A stretch of 64,000 nucleotides of DNA from Lichenicoccus sp963693035. Its GTDB lineage: Bacteria > Pseudomonadota > Alphaproteobacteria > Acetobacterales > Acetobacteraceae. The notes under the pieces were generated by a model, which was given only the letters and a program-made list of their open reading frames with translations, was not told where the DNA came from and ran no database searches. The stretch lies in contig CAXMMQ010000003.1 in assembly GCA_963693035.2 (NCBI GenBank), positions 1 through 64,000 of the forward strand, written 5' to 3'. How positions within the stretch are numbered: the first letter of the stretch is position 1; each line of letters opens with the position of its first letter. The position numbers were made by a program, and so were the translations under genes. Positions 43,214-51,531 of this stretch are shown here, in pieces.

Positions 43214-44609
43214 TCCGAAGGCTGCTGACCACGGCCGCCACCAATGCAAAGCCGGCACCCGCCTCGACCGAAAGCCGGGTGCCGTCGGCCGGTGCCAGGG
43301 CAAAGATCATCGCGACCAGCGCCGCGCCGCAGGTCTGGCCGAGCAGGCGGGCGGTCGAGAGCATGCCGCTCGCACCGCCGGCGCGGTCGCGCGGGGCCGC
43401 CTGCAGCATGGTCCGGTTGTTCGGCGCCTGGAACAGGCCGAAGCCGGCGCCGCACAAGGCAAGCCGCCAGACCAGCGCCATGTCGGATGGGTGCGCCGGC
43501 AGGCCGGCGAGCAGCATCAGGCCGGCGGCGAGCGTCAGCAGCCCGAAGCCGCCGAGCAGGCCGGCAGGGTAGCGCTCGGACAACCGCCCGGCCAGCGGCG
43601 CCACCACCGCAAGCGTCAGCGGCCACGGCGTGAGCAGCAGCCCGGTCTGCACCGCCGAACGCCCCAGCGTGTCCTGGATGTAGAACGGCAGCGCGACGAA
43701 GGCGAGCATCTGGGCCGCGAACGAGGCGAGCGAGGTCGTGATCGACAACGCGAAGATCGGGATGCGCAGCAGGTCCACCGGCAGCAGCGGCGCCGGGCTT
43801 GCGCGCTGCCGTCGCACCAACCACGTGCCGCAGATCGCGAGCAGGCCGAGCATGCCGAGCACCGGCCTCGCGCCCGCATCGTGGCCGACGCCGTCGATCG
43901 CCGCGATCAGCAGCCCGAACGTGGCGGCACTGAGGGCCGCACTCGGCGCGTCGAAGCGGCGGTCGGCGCGCGGCGTCGACGGCAGGCTGGCCAGCGCTAC
44001 CGCCAGCGCCAGCAGGCCGACCGGCACGTTGATCGCAAACAGCCAGGGCCAGTGCGCAACCGAAAGGACCGCGGCGGCCGCGGTCGGCCCCGCGGCCGAG
44101 GCGACCGCCACCACCATGGTGTTGTAGCCGACCGCGCGGCCCAGCATGCGGTGCGGGAAGATGAAGCGGATCAGCGCGCCGTTGATGCTCATCACTCCGG
44201 CGGCGCCGAAGCCCTGCAGCACCCGCGACAACGTCAGGATCAGCAGCGAATGCGACAGCGCGCAGGCGAGCGACGCGGCGACGAACAGCCCGAGCCCGGT
44301 GCGGTAGATGCGCTGGTAGCCGAGGATCTCGCCCAGCGAGGCCAGCGGCAGCAGGCTGACGGTGATGGCGAGCTGGTAGGCGTTCACCACCCAGATCGAG
44401 GACGCAGCACTCGCATGCAGGCCGGCGGCGATCGTGGGCAGCGCCACGTTGGAGATCGACCCGTCCAGCACCGCCATGCCGACCGCGAGTCCAACGGTGA
44501 GCATCGCCCAGGCCCGGCGCGGAAACGCGAGCCCGTCCTCCTGCAGCGGCGCCGCCGGCAACCCGGCGGCGGCCGGTGTCTTCCGGGGACGCAGTTCGCC
44601 CAGGCGCAC
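43149..44609 (-). CDS. MFS transporter, DHA2 (14-TM, EmrB/QacA) family
   Basis: A drug/proton antiporter-type membrane protein, about 486 residues from GTG 44609, which directly follows the stop of the DUF218 gene. A further in-frame ATG at 44702 would lie within that gene. Family motifs: MLTVGLAVGMAVLDGSISNV in TM1, SSIWVVNAYQLAITVSLLPL in TM2, GLFVAASLACALSHSLLILT, and motif C-like RVLQGFGAAGVMSINGALIR. About 14 hydrophobic segments are seen. A PNNRTMLQ loop lies in the second half (GFGLFQAPNNRTMLQAAPRD). Substrate unknown. Its 3' end overlaps the small convergent gene 42959-43213. Confidence 0.88.
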   Translation of the reverse strand: MRLGELRPRKTPAAAGLPAAPLQEDGLAFPRRAWAMLTVGLAVGMAVLDGSISNVALPTIAAGLHASAASSIWVVNAYQLAITVSLLPLASLGEILGYQRIYRTGLGLFVAASLACALSHSLLILTLSRVLQGFGAAGVMSINGALIRFIFPHRMLGRAVGYNTMVVAVASAAGPTAAAAVLSVAHWPWLFAINVPVGLLALAVALASLPSTPRADRRFDAPSAALSAATFGLLIAAIDGVGHDAGARPVLGMLGLLAICGTWLVRRQRASPAPLLPVDLLRIPIFALSITTSLASFAAQMLAFVALPFYIQDTLGRSAVQTGLLLTPWPLTLAVVAPLAGRLSERYPAGLLGGFGLLTLAAGLMLLAGLPAHPSDMALVWRLALCGAGFGLFQAPNNRTMLQAAPRDRAGGASGMLSTARLLGQTCGAALVAMIFALAPADGTRLSVEAGAGFALVAAVVSSLRIMTRAAGAGSTASGGSRSGPP

Positions 44610-44613
44610 CGTA

Positions 44614-45411
44614 TCACCCTGCCGCCACGCCGGGATCGGGCCGCGGGAACAGGGCACTGCTGTGCCCCGCCATCCGGTAGGCGACGAGACCGATCCACTC
44701 ATGCGCCGCCCAGTCGAGCGTCGCCAGCTTGCCGCCGAGCGATTGGGGCCAGTTCGCGATCCTATCGCGCGACAGGTAGCCGACCGGCCAGGGCAGCACG
44801 GTCCAGCCGGCGCGCCGGAAAACGCCCACCGAGCGCGGCATGTGCGCCGCCGAGGTCAGCAGCACCCAGCGCTCGCCTGCCCTGGGATGCACCAGGGCTG
44901 CGGTCATGACCGCATTCTCCCAGGTCGTGCGCGAGCGGTTCTCGAACGTGACGCGATCCGGCGGCAGGCCGAGCTGGTCGAACATCTCGCTTGCGTAGCG
45001 GGCCTCGTTGCTCACGCCCTGCACGATGCTGCCCGAGCCGCCGGTGAACACCAGGCGCGCCTTCGGGTAGCGATGCGCCAGGATCACGAAGCTGGTGATG
45101 CGGTTGCCGGCCGAGGTCAGGGTCGGGGTGCCGCGATCGAGGCTGGTGAGGTCGTCGATGCCGCCGCCGAGCACCACGATGCCATCGACATCCTGCGGCG
45201 GGATCACGACCTGCGGGAAGCGGTCCTCGAGCGGCCGGATCAGCCAGCCATCGACCGGCAGCAGCAGGCAGGCCACGAGCCCGGCGGCGCCGAGTGACGC
45301 GAGCAGGCGTCCGCCGCGCCAGCGCCGGAGCAGCAGTCCGACGACCACGCACTCGACCAGCAGCGCGGTCGGCAGCAGCACCATGGTCAGCAGCTTGCCG
45401 GCAATGAACAT
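44614..45411 (-). CDS. YdcF/SanA-type DUF218 membrane protein
   Basis: A 265-residue protein with two N-terminal membrane helices (MFIAGKLLTMVLLPTALLVE; LLASLGAAGLVACLLLPVDG) and one DUF218 domain (about 78-240): IVVLGGGIDD, LVFTGGSGSI, FENRSRTTWENAVMTAALVH, and WVLLTSAAHMPRSVGVFRRA. DUF218 proteins of the ElyC/SanA/YdcF group act in envelope homeostasis, in part in peptidoglycan or ECA lipid-carrier steps; exact reaction unknown. The gene precedes the MFS gene by 4 bases, so they are probably co-transcribed. Confidence 0.85.
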   Translation of the reverse strand: MFIAGKLLTMVLLPTALLVECVVVGLLLRRWRGGRLLASLGAAGLVACLLLPVDGWLIRPLEDRFPQVVIPPQDVDGIVVLGGGIDDLTSLDRGTPTLTSAGNRITSFVILAHRYPKARLVFTGGSGSIVQGVSNEARYASEMFDQLGLPPDRVTFENRSRTTWENAVMTAALVHPRAGERWVLLTSAAHMPRSVGVFRRAGWTVLPWPVGYLSRDRIANWPQSLGGKLATLDWAAHEWIGLVAYRMAGHSSALFPRPDPGVAAG

Positions 45412-45532
45412 CCTGGGTACGCCTCGTATGCGATCCGCGTCCTATCGCTACGAGACCTTGGCCGGCCCAGGCAACCGGTCGCCGCCTGCCGGTGCGGAGG
45501 CCGCCGCTACCGTCCTGGGCGGCGGTGCAGCC

Positions 45533-46108
45533 TCAGCCCGGGGGCGGAGCGTGCGCGGGGGCCGTCGACGGAGAGGCAGTCGACCCGGCCCAGGCCGGAG
45601 CCGCCTGCCGCGACGCCGACACCGCAGCCTGCTCGGAGGGATCGATCGGCTTGAACCAGGCTTCGACCGGCGGGATGTAGCGCAGGTTGTACACCGCCTC
45701 CAGCATGTCGGTGAGCGCCATCCGGTAGGTCGCGATATGGCTCGGATCGCCGGAGAAATTGCTCAGCAGCCGGGTCTTGAGATAGGTCAGGGCCTTGCCC
45801 TCGCCGGCCTCGTGGCCCGGCCGTGCAGCCGGCGCGGGGGCGGCCGCTTCTGCAAAGGCGGCAAGCGGGCCGGTCGGCGCCGCGGCGCCCGGCTCGTCGA
45901 TCACGGCCATCACGGCGTCCTCTTCCACACGCAGGTCATTGAGCGGCCCATGGCCGAAATCGACGACGTAGTCCCGCTTCTCGGCATAGACCGCGACAAC
46001 GAAGCCGATATCGCCGGTCTCGACGTTGGGCGGGATGTCGCGACAGGCCCGGACGGCATTGCCGACCTTAAACTGCATCGCAGCCACCGCCTCCATCTGC
46101 TCGCTCAT
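45533..46108 (-). CDS. Hypothetical protein with small beta-barrel N-terminus and Pro/Ala-rich tail
   Basis: A 191-residue protein. I prefer ATG 46108 (MSEQMEAVAAMQFKVGNAVR) because GGGGAAAG lies just upstream; ATG 46126 is also in frame. Residues 11-60 (FKVGNAVRACRDIPPNVETG; DIGFVVAVYAEKRDYVVDFG) look like an SH3-like or NifZ-like beta-barrel, but similarity is weak. A helical block (GKALTYLKTRLLSNFSGDPS; TYRMALTDMLEAVYNLRYIP) sits at about 105-150. The tail from about 160 is Ala/Pro/Ser-rich. No function can be given. It is divergent from the transferase cassette across 270 bases. Confidence 0.65.
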   Translation of the reverse strand: MSEQMEAVAAMQFKVGNAVRACRDIPPNVETGDIGFVVAVYAEKRDYVVDFGHGPLNDLRVEEDAVMAVIDEPGAAAPTGPLAAFAEAAAPAPAARPGHEAGEGKALTYLKTRLLSNFSGDPSHIATYRMALTDMLEAVYNLRYIPPVEAWFKPIDPSEQAAVSASRQAAPAWAGSTASPSTAPAHAPPPG

Positions 46109-46375
46109 CGGCTTTCCCCTGGTCATGACAACGACAACTGAAGCGCAGCATCGAAATAACGCAACCTTATCTCGTTATCGTAATCACAGAGTGGTGAGCG
46201 TTATGATCTGCCGACCGAGTCCCGAACCGCGCGGGCGGTTCGCCACGCCGTGTGACATCCACGTGGTAACTTCGGCCCGCACCTGTTCGAACATCAGGGC
46301 AGCGTCCCCGGGCGGAGCATCTCCCTGCGCCAAGCATCCATCGAGCTCATCAGCGGAACCTGCGCCGTCGCCGTC

Positions 46376-47098
46376 ATGGGCAAGGTCCCGCGCGCCGGTC
46401 GGTCCAAGACCCGTCTCGGCGCGATCATCGGCGCGGACGCGGCCGCCACCCTCAGTGGCGCGTTCCTGCGGGATACGACCGAGAACGTGGCACGCGCGGC
46501 GCGCGCGGCGGCGATCAGAGGCTATGTCGGCTATGCGCCCGCCGGCGAGGAAGCCGAGCTCCGCGCCTGGGTCGCCGCCGGCACTCAATTCCTGCTGGCA
46601 GACGGCGCCGGACCGATGCCGGACGGTGTGCAGGGCTTCGGGCGCTGCCTGTTCGGTGCGGTGCGCGACCTGCTCGCCGCCGGACACGATGCCGCCTGCG
46701 TCCTGAACGCGGATGGTCCGACTTTGCCCACCGAAATCCTGCAGCGCACCGCCGCCCTGCTGGCGCAGCCGGGCGACCGCGCCGTGCTCGGGCCGGCGGA
46801 GGATGGCGGCTACTACATCCTCGGGCTCAAGCGCCCGCACGCCACCCTGTTCCGCGACATCGCCTGGAGCACCGCCGACGTCGCCGACGCCACCCGCGCC
46901 CGTGCCGCCGCTATCGGCCTCGATCTCGTTGAGCTGCCTCGCTGGTACGACGTCGACGACGCGGTCTCGCTCCGCCGCCTCGCTGCCGCACTCGCCGACC
47001 CGGCCCATGCGGGATTCGCGTCCCCTGCCACCCGGGCCTGCCTGCAACGCCTCGGGCTCGAAGCGGGCCGGCCCGGAGCGCCGGCTGCATGTCGATGA
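46376..47098 (+). CDS. TIGR04282-type (DUF2064) transferase
   Basis: A 240-residue member of the family described as radical SAM/selenodomain-associated transferase 1 (CofC-like nucleotidyltransferase fold). MGKVPRAGRSKTRLGAIIGA matches the AKxPxPGxxKTRL start. NADGPTLPTEIL, LGPAEDGGYYILGLKRPHAT and LFRDIAWST are the other marks. The residues before Met (GTCAVAV, in the same open frame) look like the first beta-strand of the domain, so the true start may be upstream at a non-ATG codon within 46270-46376. First gene of a four-gene cassette; the next gene overlaps it by 10 bases. Confidence 0.8.
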   Translation: MGKVPRAGRSKTRLGAIIGADAAATLSGAFLRDTTENVARAARAAAIRGYVGYAPAGEEAELRAWVAAGTQFLLADGAGPMPDGVQGFGRCLFGAVRDLLAAGHDAACVLNADGPTLPTEILQRTAALLAQPGDRAVLGPAEDGGYYILGLKRPHATLFRDIAWSTADVADATRARAAAIGLDLVELPRWYDVDDAVSLRRLAAALADPAHAGFASPATRACLQRLGLEAGRPGAPAACR

Positions 47099-48471
47099 GC
47101 ATCGGCCTGCGCCGCGACGACGTCAGCCTCGCGGTTCTTGGCGTCCTCATCGTCGTGCTGGTGCTGTCCGGCCTGGCCCTCCACCGTCCCGGTGCTCCCG
47201 GAGTCGGATCGATCCCCCTGGTGAACGCGTTCGTCGCCCTCCTTGCCGCCGCCGGACTGGTGTTCCTGCTCGCCTGCGCGGTCGTGCTCCGCCGGCAGCC
47301 CGACGCCGGCGCGGATCGGCGGACCCTGCTCATCGTCCTAGCCGTCGCCGCCCTGATGCGCGCCGGCCCGTTGCTGGCTCCCCCGTTCCTGTCCAGCGAT
47401 CTCTACCGCTACGTGTGGGACGGCCGCGTCCAGCGCGCCGGCATCAATCCCTACCGCTACATCCCCGCCGATCCCGCGCTCGCGCGGCTTCGCGACGCGG
47501 CCATCTACACGCACGTCAACCGCCGCGACTATGCGCCCACCATCTATCCGCCGGTCGCGCAGTTGCTGTTCCGCGCGGTCACCACGCTCAGCGAGACCCC
47601 GCTGGCGATGAAGTCCGCCGCCGTGGTGATGGAATGCCTGGGCATCGGCTGCCTGGTCGCGACACTCCGCCAGGCCGCCCGTCCGACCGCGCGAGTGCTG
47701 CTGTACGCCTGGAACCCGCTCGCCGCCTGGACCTTCGCCGGCAACGGCCATGTCGACGCCGCTGCCATCGGCCTGCTCGCCCTCGCGCTGCTGCTGCGGC
47801 TGCGCGGCCGGGAGGGCTGGAGCGGCGCCATCCTGGGCGCAGCCGTGCTGGTGAAGTTCATCCCCGCCGCCATCGTGCCGGCCTTCTGGCGCCGGCGCTG
47901 GCGCTTCCCCGCCGCCCTGGTCGCGACGATGATCGTGCTCTACCTGCCGTTCCTCGGCGCGGGCTGGCGCCGCACCTTCGGATTTCTAGGCGGCTATGGC
48001 GGCGAGGAAGGCCTGCGCGACGGCAGCGGCATCTGGCTGCTTGCCGGCCTGGCCCGGTTCGGCCCGCTGCCGGCCGGCGCCGTCACCCTGTATCTGCTGC
48101 TCGCAGCCCTGTGCCTGGGCGCCCTGGCGCTGGCGACCGGGCTGTCACGTCGCCCTTCCACCGCCAGCGATCCGTCCGCGGTCGCCGCCCGCGCCGGTTG
48201 CCTCGCCGCCGCCACCTTCCTCGTGCTCAGCCCGCACTATCCCTGGTACTTTCCCTGGCTCGGCCTGTTCGCCGTGCTGGTCCCTGCCCGCTCGCTACTC
48301 TGGCTCTCGGTGGCGCCGCTCGTGCTCTACCTGGACCCCTGGCACGAATTTTTCCTCTGGCCATCGCTCGTCTACGGACCGGCACTCCTGCTGGCTGCCC
48401 TCGATATCCGCGCCGGCATCCTGCCCTTCGGCCCCCGCGCCCCGATCCCGGCGCCCAGTTTCCTGCCCTGA
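47089..48471 (+). CDS. GT87/DUF2029-like polytopic mannosyltransferase-type protein
   Basis: A 460-residue integral membrane protein with about 11 hydrophobic helices. The conserved loop LSSDLYRYVWDGRVQRAGIN, then PYRYIPADPALARLRD, has the aspartate that GT87/GT-C enzymes use with polyprenyl-phosphate sugars. YAPTIYPPVAQLLFRAVT and FAGNGHVDAAAIGLLALALL are also typical. GT-C enzymes take lipid-linked sugar on the periplasmic side. Two start codons (47089, 47095) overlap the preceding stop; the second forms ATGA. Donor and acceptor unknown. Member of the transferase/radical SAM cassette. Confidence 0.8.
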   Translation: MSMSIGLRRDDVSLAVLGVLIVVLVLSGLALHRPGAPGVGSIPLVNAFVALLAAAGLVFLLACAVVLRRQPDAGADRRTLLIVLAVAALMRAGPLLAPPFLSSDLYRYVWDGRVQRAGINPYRYIPADPALARLRDAAIYTHVNRRDYAPTIYPPVAQLLFRAVTTLSETPLAMKSAAVVMECLGIGCLVATLRQAARPTARVLLYAWNPLAAWTFAGNGHVDAAAIGLLALALLLRLRGREGWSGAILGAAVLVKFIPAAIVPAFWRRRWRFPAALVATMIVLYLPFLGAGWRRTFGFLGGYGGEEGLRDGSGIWLLAGLARFGPLPAGAVTLYLLLAALCLGALALATGLSRRPSTASDPSAVAARAGCLAAATFLVLSPHYPWYFPWLGLFAVLVPARSLLWLSVAPLVLYLDPWHEFFLWPSLVYGPALLLAALDIRAGILPFGPRAPIPAPSFLP

Positions 48472-48487
48472 AAGCGAGCATCCCCGC

Positions 48488-49558
48488 ATGAGCACCGACA
48501 GCCCCGGCCTGTCCCCTCCGGCGCACGATCCGGGCCGCTATTTCGAGCAGATCGAGCGGTCGCGCTCGACCGAGGCCGGGCGGCCGCCGGTCTGCCTCTA
48601 CCTGGAGGTCACCAACCGCTGCAACCTGCTGTGCGAGACCTGTCCGCGCACCTTCGAGACGCTCGAACCGCCGGCCGACATGAGCTGGGAGCTGTTCACC
48701 CGCATCGTCGACCAGATCCCCGGCCTGCAGCGCGCGGTGCTGCACGGCGTCGGCGAGCCGATGCTGGTGCGCGAGCTGCCGCGCATGGTGCGCTACCTCA
48801 AGGATCGTGGCGTGCACGTGCTGTTTAACACCAACGGCACCCTGCTCAACCCGCGCAAGTTCCGCGAGCTGGTCGAGACCGGCCTCGACGAGCTGCGCGT
48901 CTCGCTCGACGCCGCGGATGCCGCCACCTACGCCGTGGTCCGCGGCAAGGACTTCTTCGACCGCATCGTGCGCGACGTCCGCAAGCTGACGCAGTACCAG
49001 CTGGCCACCGGCGCCACGACGCCGCGCGTCTCGCTCTGGCTCACCGGCCTCAGGGAGACGGTGCAGCAGCTCCCCGACTTCGTCCGCCTCGCCGCCGACA
49101 TGGGCGTGCGCGAGGTCCACCTGCAGCGCCTGGTGTTCGACGACACCGGCACCGGGCTGGCCCGCGCCGAGAGCTCGCTGTTCGAGCAGACCCGGGCCGA
49201 GGAGCAGACGGCGATCGCCGAGGCCACCGCCTTGGGCCGCACCCTGGGCATAACACTCGACGCCTCCGGTGCCACCGAGCCCGGCCTCAGCCTCAGGCAG
49301 GCCGATGACGACCAGCCCTGGTCGCTGTGCCGCCGCCCGTGGTCGCTGATGTATTTCACCGCCCACGGTCGCGCGCTGCCCTGCTGCATCGCGCCGTTCT
49401 CCGCCCGCGACTACGCCACCTACACCCTCGGCGATGCCACCCAGCAGGACATCCGCGAGATGTGGAACGGGCCCGCCTACCGCGACTTCCGCGCGCAGTT
49501 GCTCAGCGACGAGCCGCCGAAGCCCTGCCAGGGCTGCGGCCTGCGCTGGAGCCTCTGA
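48488..49558 (+). CDS. Radical SAM enzyme with SPASM-like C-terminal cluster
   Basis: A 356-residue radical SAM enzyme. ATG 48488, 16 bases after the preceding stop. CNLLCETC at 45-52 is the CxxxCxxC motif (Cys45, 49, 52) that binds the SAM-coordinating iron-sulfur cluster, next to LYLEVTNR. GVGEPMLV matches the GxGEP motif, and VLFNTNGTLL and ELRVSLDAAD lie at later strands. C-terminal cysteines (SLCRRPW, ALPCCIAPF, KPCQGCG) form a SPASM/twitch-type auxiliary cluster site. SPASM enzymes modify peptides or small molecules; no precursor peptide is visible beside it. The cassette partners are transferases, so a sugar- or lipid-linked product is as likely. Confidence 0.85.
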   Translation: MSTDSPGLSPPAHDPGRYFEQIERSRSTEAGRPPVCLYLEVTNRCNLLCETCPRTFETLEPPADMSWELFTRIVDQIPGLQRAVLHGVGEPMLVRELPRMVRYLKDRGVHVLFNTNGTLLNPRKFRELVETGLDELRVSLDAADAATYAVVRGKDFFDRIVRDVRKLTQYQLATGATTPRVSLWLTGLRETVQQLPDFVRLAADMGVREVHLQRLVFDDTGTGLARAESSLFEQTRAEEQTAIAEATALGRTLGITLDASGATEPGLSLRQADDDQPWSLCRRPWSLMYFTAHGRALPCCIAPFSARDYATYTLGDATQQDIREMWNGPAYRDFRAQLLSDEPPKPCQGCGLRWSL

Positions 49559-49562
49559 GCGC

Positions 49563-50282
49563 ATGCCCCCGGAGCCGGACCTGATCGCCGCCGTCATCCC
49601 GGTGTTCGAGGAGCAGGGCGCCATCGGCCCGACGCTTCGCCGCCTGCCACGCGACGTCGTCGGCCACGCCATCGTGGTGGATGGCGGCTCGCGGGATGGC
49701 ACCGCAGCCGAAGCCCGGGACGCCGGCGGGAGCGTCATCCTGGAAACCCGTCGCGGCTACGGGCGCGCCTGCGCCAGCGGTGTCGCCGAGGCGCGCCGCC
49801 ATGGAGCGGCCATCGTGCTGTTCCTCGACGGCGACGGCAGCGACGAGGTCGAACGCGCGGCCGACATCGCAGGCCCCGTGCAACGCGACGAGGCCGACCT
49901 CGTGCTGGCCTGGCGATCCGCGCCGGGCCGGGAGCCCGGCAGCATGGGTCGCCACCAGGTCTTCGCCGGCTGGTCGATCGGCCTGCTCTCCCGCCTGCTC
50001 ACCGGCACCCGCTATCGCGACATGTCGGCGTTCCGGGCCATCCGCATCGACCGGCTCGGAAGCCTCGGGATGACCGAGATGACCTATGGCTGGAACCTGG
50101 AGATGCAGCTCCGCGCGGCCCATGCCGGCCTGCGCGTCCGCGAGATCGAGCTCCCCTATCGCTGCCGTCGCGCCGGCGCCTCCAAGGTCGCCGGCAACTG
50201 GCGCGGCACGATCCGCACCACCCTGCGTCTCGCGGCCGTGCTCTCGCGCACCGGCCGCGCGGTGCTGGCGGGCGGCCGATGA
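49563..50282 (+). CDS. GT2-family glycosyltransferase (DPM1-like)
   Basis: A 239-residue GT-A enzyme, ATG 49563, 4 bases after the radical SAM stop. Motifs: AVIPVFEEQGAIGPTLRRLP (first strand), VDGGSRDGTAAEARDAG, and the metal motif FLDGDGSDEVERAADI (DGDGSD). A later segment, RYRDMSAFRAIRIDRLGSLG, then MTEMTYGWNLEMQLRAAHAG, resembles dolichyl- or undecaprenyl-phosphate sugar transferases, which could make the lipid-linked sugar used by the GT87-like neighbour. No membrane tail is seen. Last gene of the cassette; the convergent PRC gene ends 8 bases away. Confidence 0.82.
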   Translation: MPPEPDLIAAVIPVFEEQGAIGPTLRRLPRDVVGHAIVVDGGSRDGTAAEARDAGGSVILETRRGYGRACASGVAEARRHGAAIVLFLDGDGSDEVERAADIAGPVQRDEADLVLAWRSAPGREPGSMGRHQVFAGWSIGLLSRLLTGTRYRDMSAFRAIRIDRLGSLGMTEMTYGWNLEMQLRAAHAGLRVREIELPYRCRRAGASKVAGNWRGTIRTTLRLAAVLSRTGRAVLAGGR

Positions 50283-50290
50283 GCGCTCGG

Positions 50291-50764
50291 TCAGTGCGAC
50301 GGCTTCGCCAGACCCACCTTGATCTCCATGTCGCGCGGTACCGGCTGCGTGCCCGCAGCCGTGAAATCCGGCAGCGCGTCGAGCTGCGCGACCGAGAACG
50401 CCACCGGCTCCACCACGTCGCCGAGCAACGCCATCGCGTCCACCGGCACCGCGATCAGCCGGCCGCCGATGCCGACCAGGCCGCCATAGCGGATCAGGCC
50501 GCCATAGCGGATCACCGCCTCGATCCGGCCGTTGCCGTCCCGTACCACGTCGCGCACCGTGCCGAGCGCCTGCTGGCTCGCCACCGGCCGCCTGACAGAG
50601 CGCCCGATCAGCGCGCCCACCCGTACCGGCTGCGGGAACCGCATCGCCGCCGACTGTTCCAGGCTCATCCAGGCCGGTGGCGGCATTCCGCCGGGAGCCC
50701 GGCTCTGCGCGAATGCCGCGTTCGTCGCAAGGATGCAGACGGCCAGCACGATGCGCTTCAGCAA
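50291..50764 (-). CDS. Exported PRC-barrel domain protein
   Basis: I take the TTG at 50764, with GGAG upstream, giving a signal peptide LLKRIVLAVCILATNAAFAQ; 157 residues. In-frame codons further upstream to 50833 would put the signal peptide inside. The PRC-barrel (about 48-135) has VRVGALIGRSVRRPVASQQA, VRDVVRDGNGRIEAVIRYGG and IAVPVDAMALLGDVVEPVAF. PRC barrels are small beta-barrels found in RNA processing, photosynthesis and periplasmic proteins; role here unknown. The hexapeptide IRYGGL occurs twice in tandem because of an 18-bp exact DNA repeat. Divergent from the cytochrome b561 gene. Confidence 0.75.
   Translation of the reverse strand: MLKRIVLAVCILATNAAFAQSRAPGGMPPPAWMSLEQSAAMRFPQPVRVGALIGRSVRRPVASQQALGTVRDVVRDGNGRIEAVIRYGGLIRYGGLVGIGGRLIAVPVDAMALLGDVVEPVAFSVAQLDALPDFTAAGTQPVPRDMEIKVGLAKPSH
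50479..50514. repeat. Two exact tandem 18-bp units
   Basis: GGCCGCCATAGCGGATCA occurs at 50479-50496 and again at 50497-50514 without a mismatch. In the PRC gene this encodes IRYGGL twice. The unit keeps the reading frame, so copy number could vary without a frameshift. Confidence 0.9.
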
Positions 50765-50847
50765 ATCCGCCTCTCCTGTCCGGGAACATCGTGCCGAGAT
50801 CGGCAACACCCTGATCTTCGTTGCGGCCGGCACGGGAGGTTACACCC

Positions 50848-51531
50848 GTGACGACCGAGATCGAAATTGCTCCGGTCCGACAACCACGCCGTCTGCATCC
50901 CTGGCCGGTACGCATCATGCACTGGCTCAACGCGCTCGCGATGATCGTCATGATCACCTCCGGCTGGGGGATCTACAACGACGACGCCATCATCAAGGGT
51001 TTCCTGTTTCCCGGGGCCCTGCGCCTCGGCGAATGGGCTGCCCCGAGCCTGAACTACCATTTCGCCGGCATGTGGCTGCTGGCGGTCAACGGCCTGTTCT
51101 ACCTCGTCTACGGCCTGGCCACCGGGCGACTGCGCGAACGCCTGCTGCCGATACGCCTTCGCGACGTGGTGCTCACGGTGCGCGACACGCTGCATTTCAG
51201 GATCGCGCACGAGGACCTCACCACCTACAACGCGGTGCAAAAGCTGCTCTACATCGTCGCCATCCTCGCCGGTACCGCGCAGGTGGTGTCCGGACTGGCA
51301 CTCTGGAAGCCGGTGCAGTTCTCAGGCCTGGTCTCCCTGCTCGGCGGGTTCCAGTTCGCCCGGATCGTCCATTTTGCCGGCATGGCGGTCCTGGTCGGCT
51401 TCGTGCTCGTGCATGTGGCGCTGGCCCTGCTGGTACCGCGGACGCTGCTGGCGATGCTGTCCGGCGGTCCGCGGCTCGCGCGAGCGCGGGACGACGCAAC
51501 CGGTCCCGCCGGCGAAGGAAGCGTGCCATGA
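50848..51531 (+). CDS. Cytochrome b561-type membrane subunit
   Basis: A 227-residue cytochrome b561/Ni-hydrogenase-type di-heme membrane protein. GTG 50848 has GGGAGG eight bases upstream; a TTG at 50821 is less likely. Four helices carry conserved His: LHPWPVRIMHWLNALAMIVM, LNYHFAGMWLLAVNGLFYLV, TTYNAVQKLLYIVAILAGTA and FARIVHFAGMAVLVGFVLVH. It overlaps the next gene (ATGA), so the pair forms a complex in which the b-type cytochrome passes electrons between the quinone pool and the molybdoenzyme. This replaces the MsrQ subunit of MsrPQ. Confidence 0.85.
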   Translation: MTTEIEIAPVRQPRRLHPWPVRIMHWLNALAMIVMITSGWGIYNDDAIIKGFLFPGALRLGEWAAPSLNYHFAGMWLLAVNGLFYLVYGLATGRLRERLLPIRLRDVVLTVRDTLHFRIAHEDLTTYNAVQKLLYIVAILAGTAQVVSGLALWKPVQFSGLVSLLGGFQFARIVHFAGMAVLVGFVLVHVALALLVPRTLLAMLSGGPRLARARDDATGPAGEGSVP

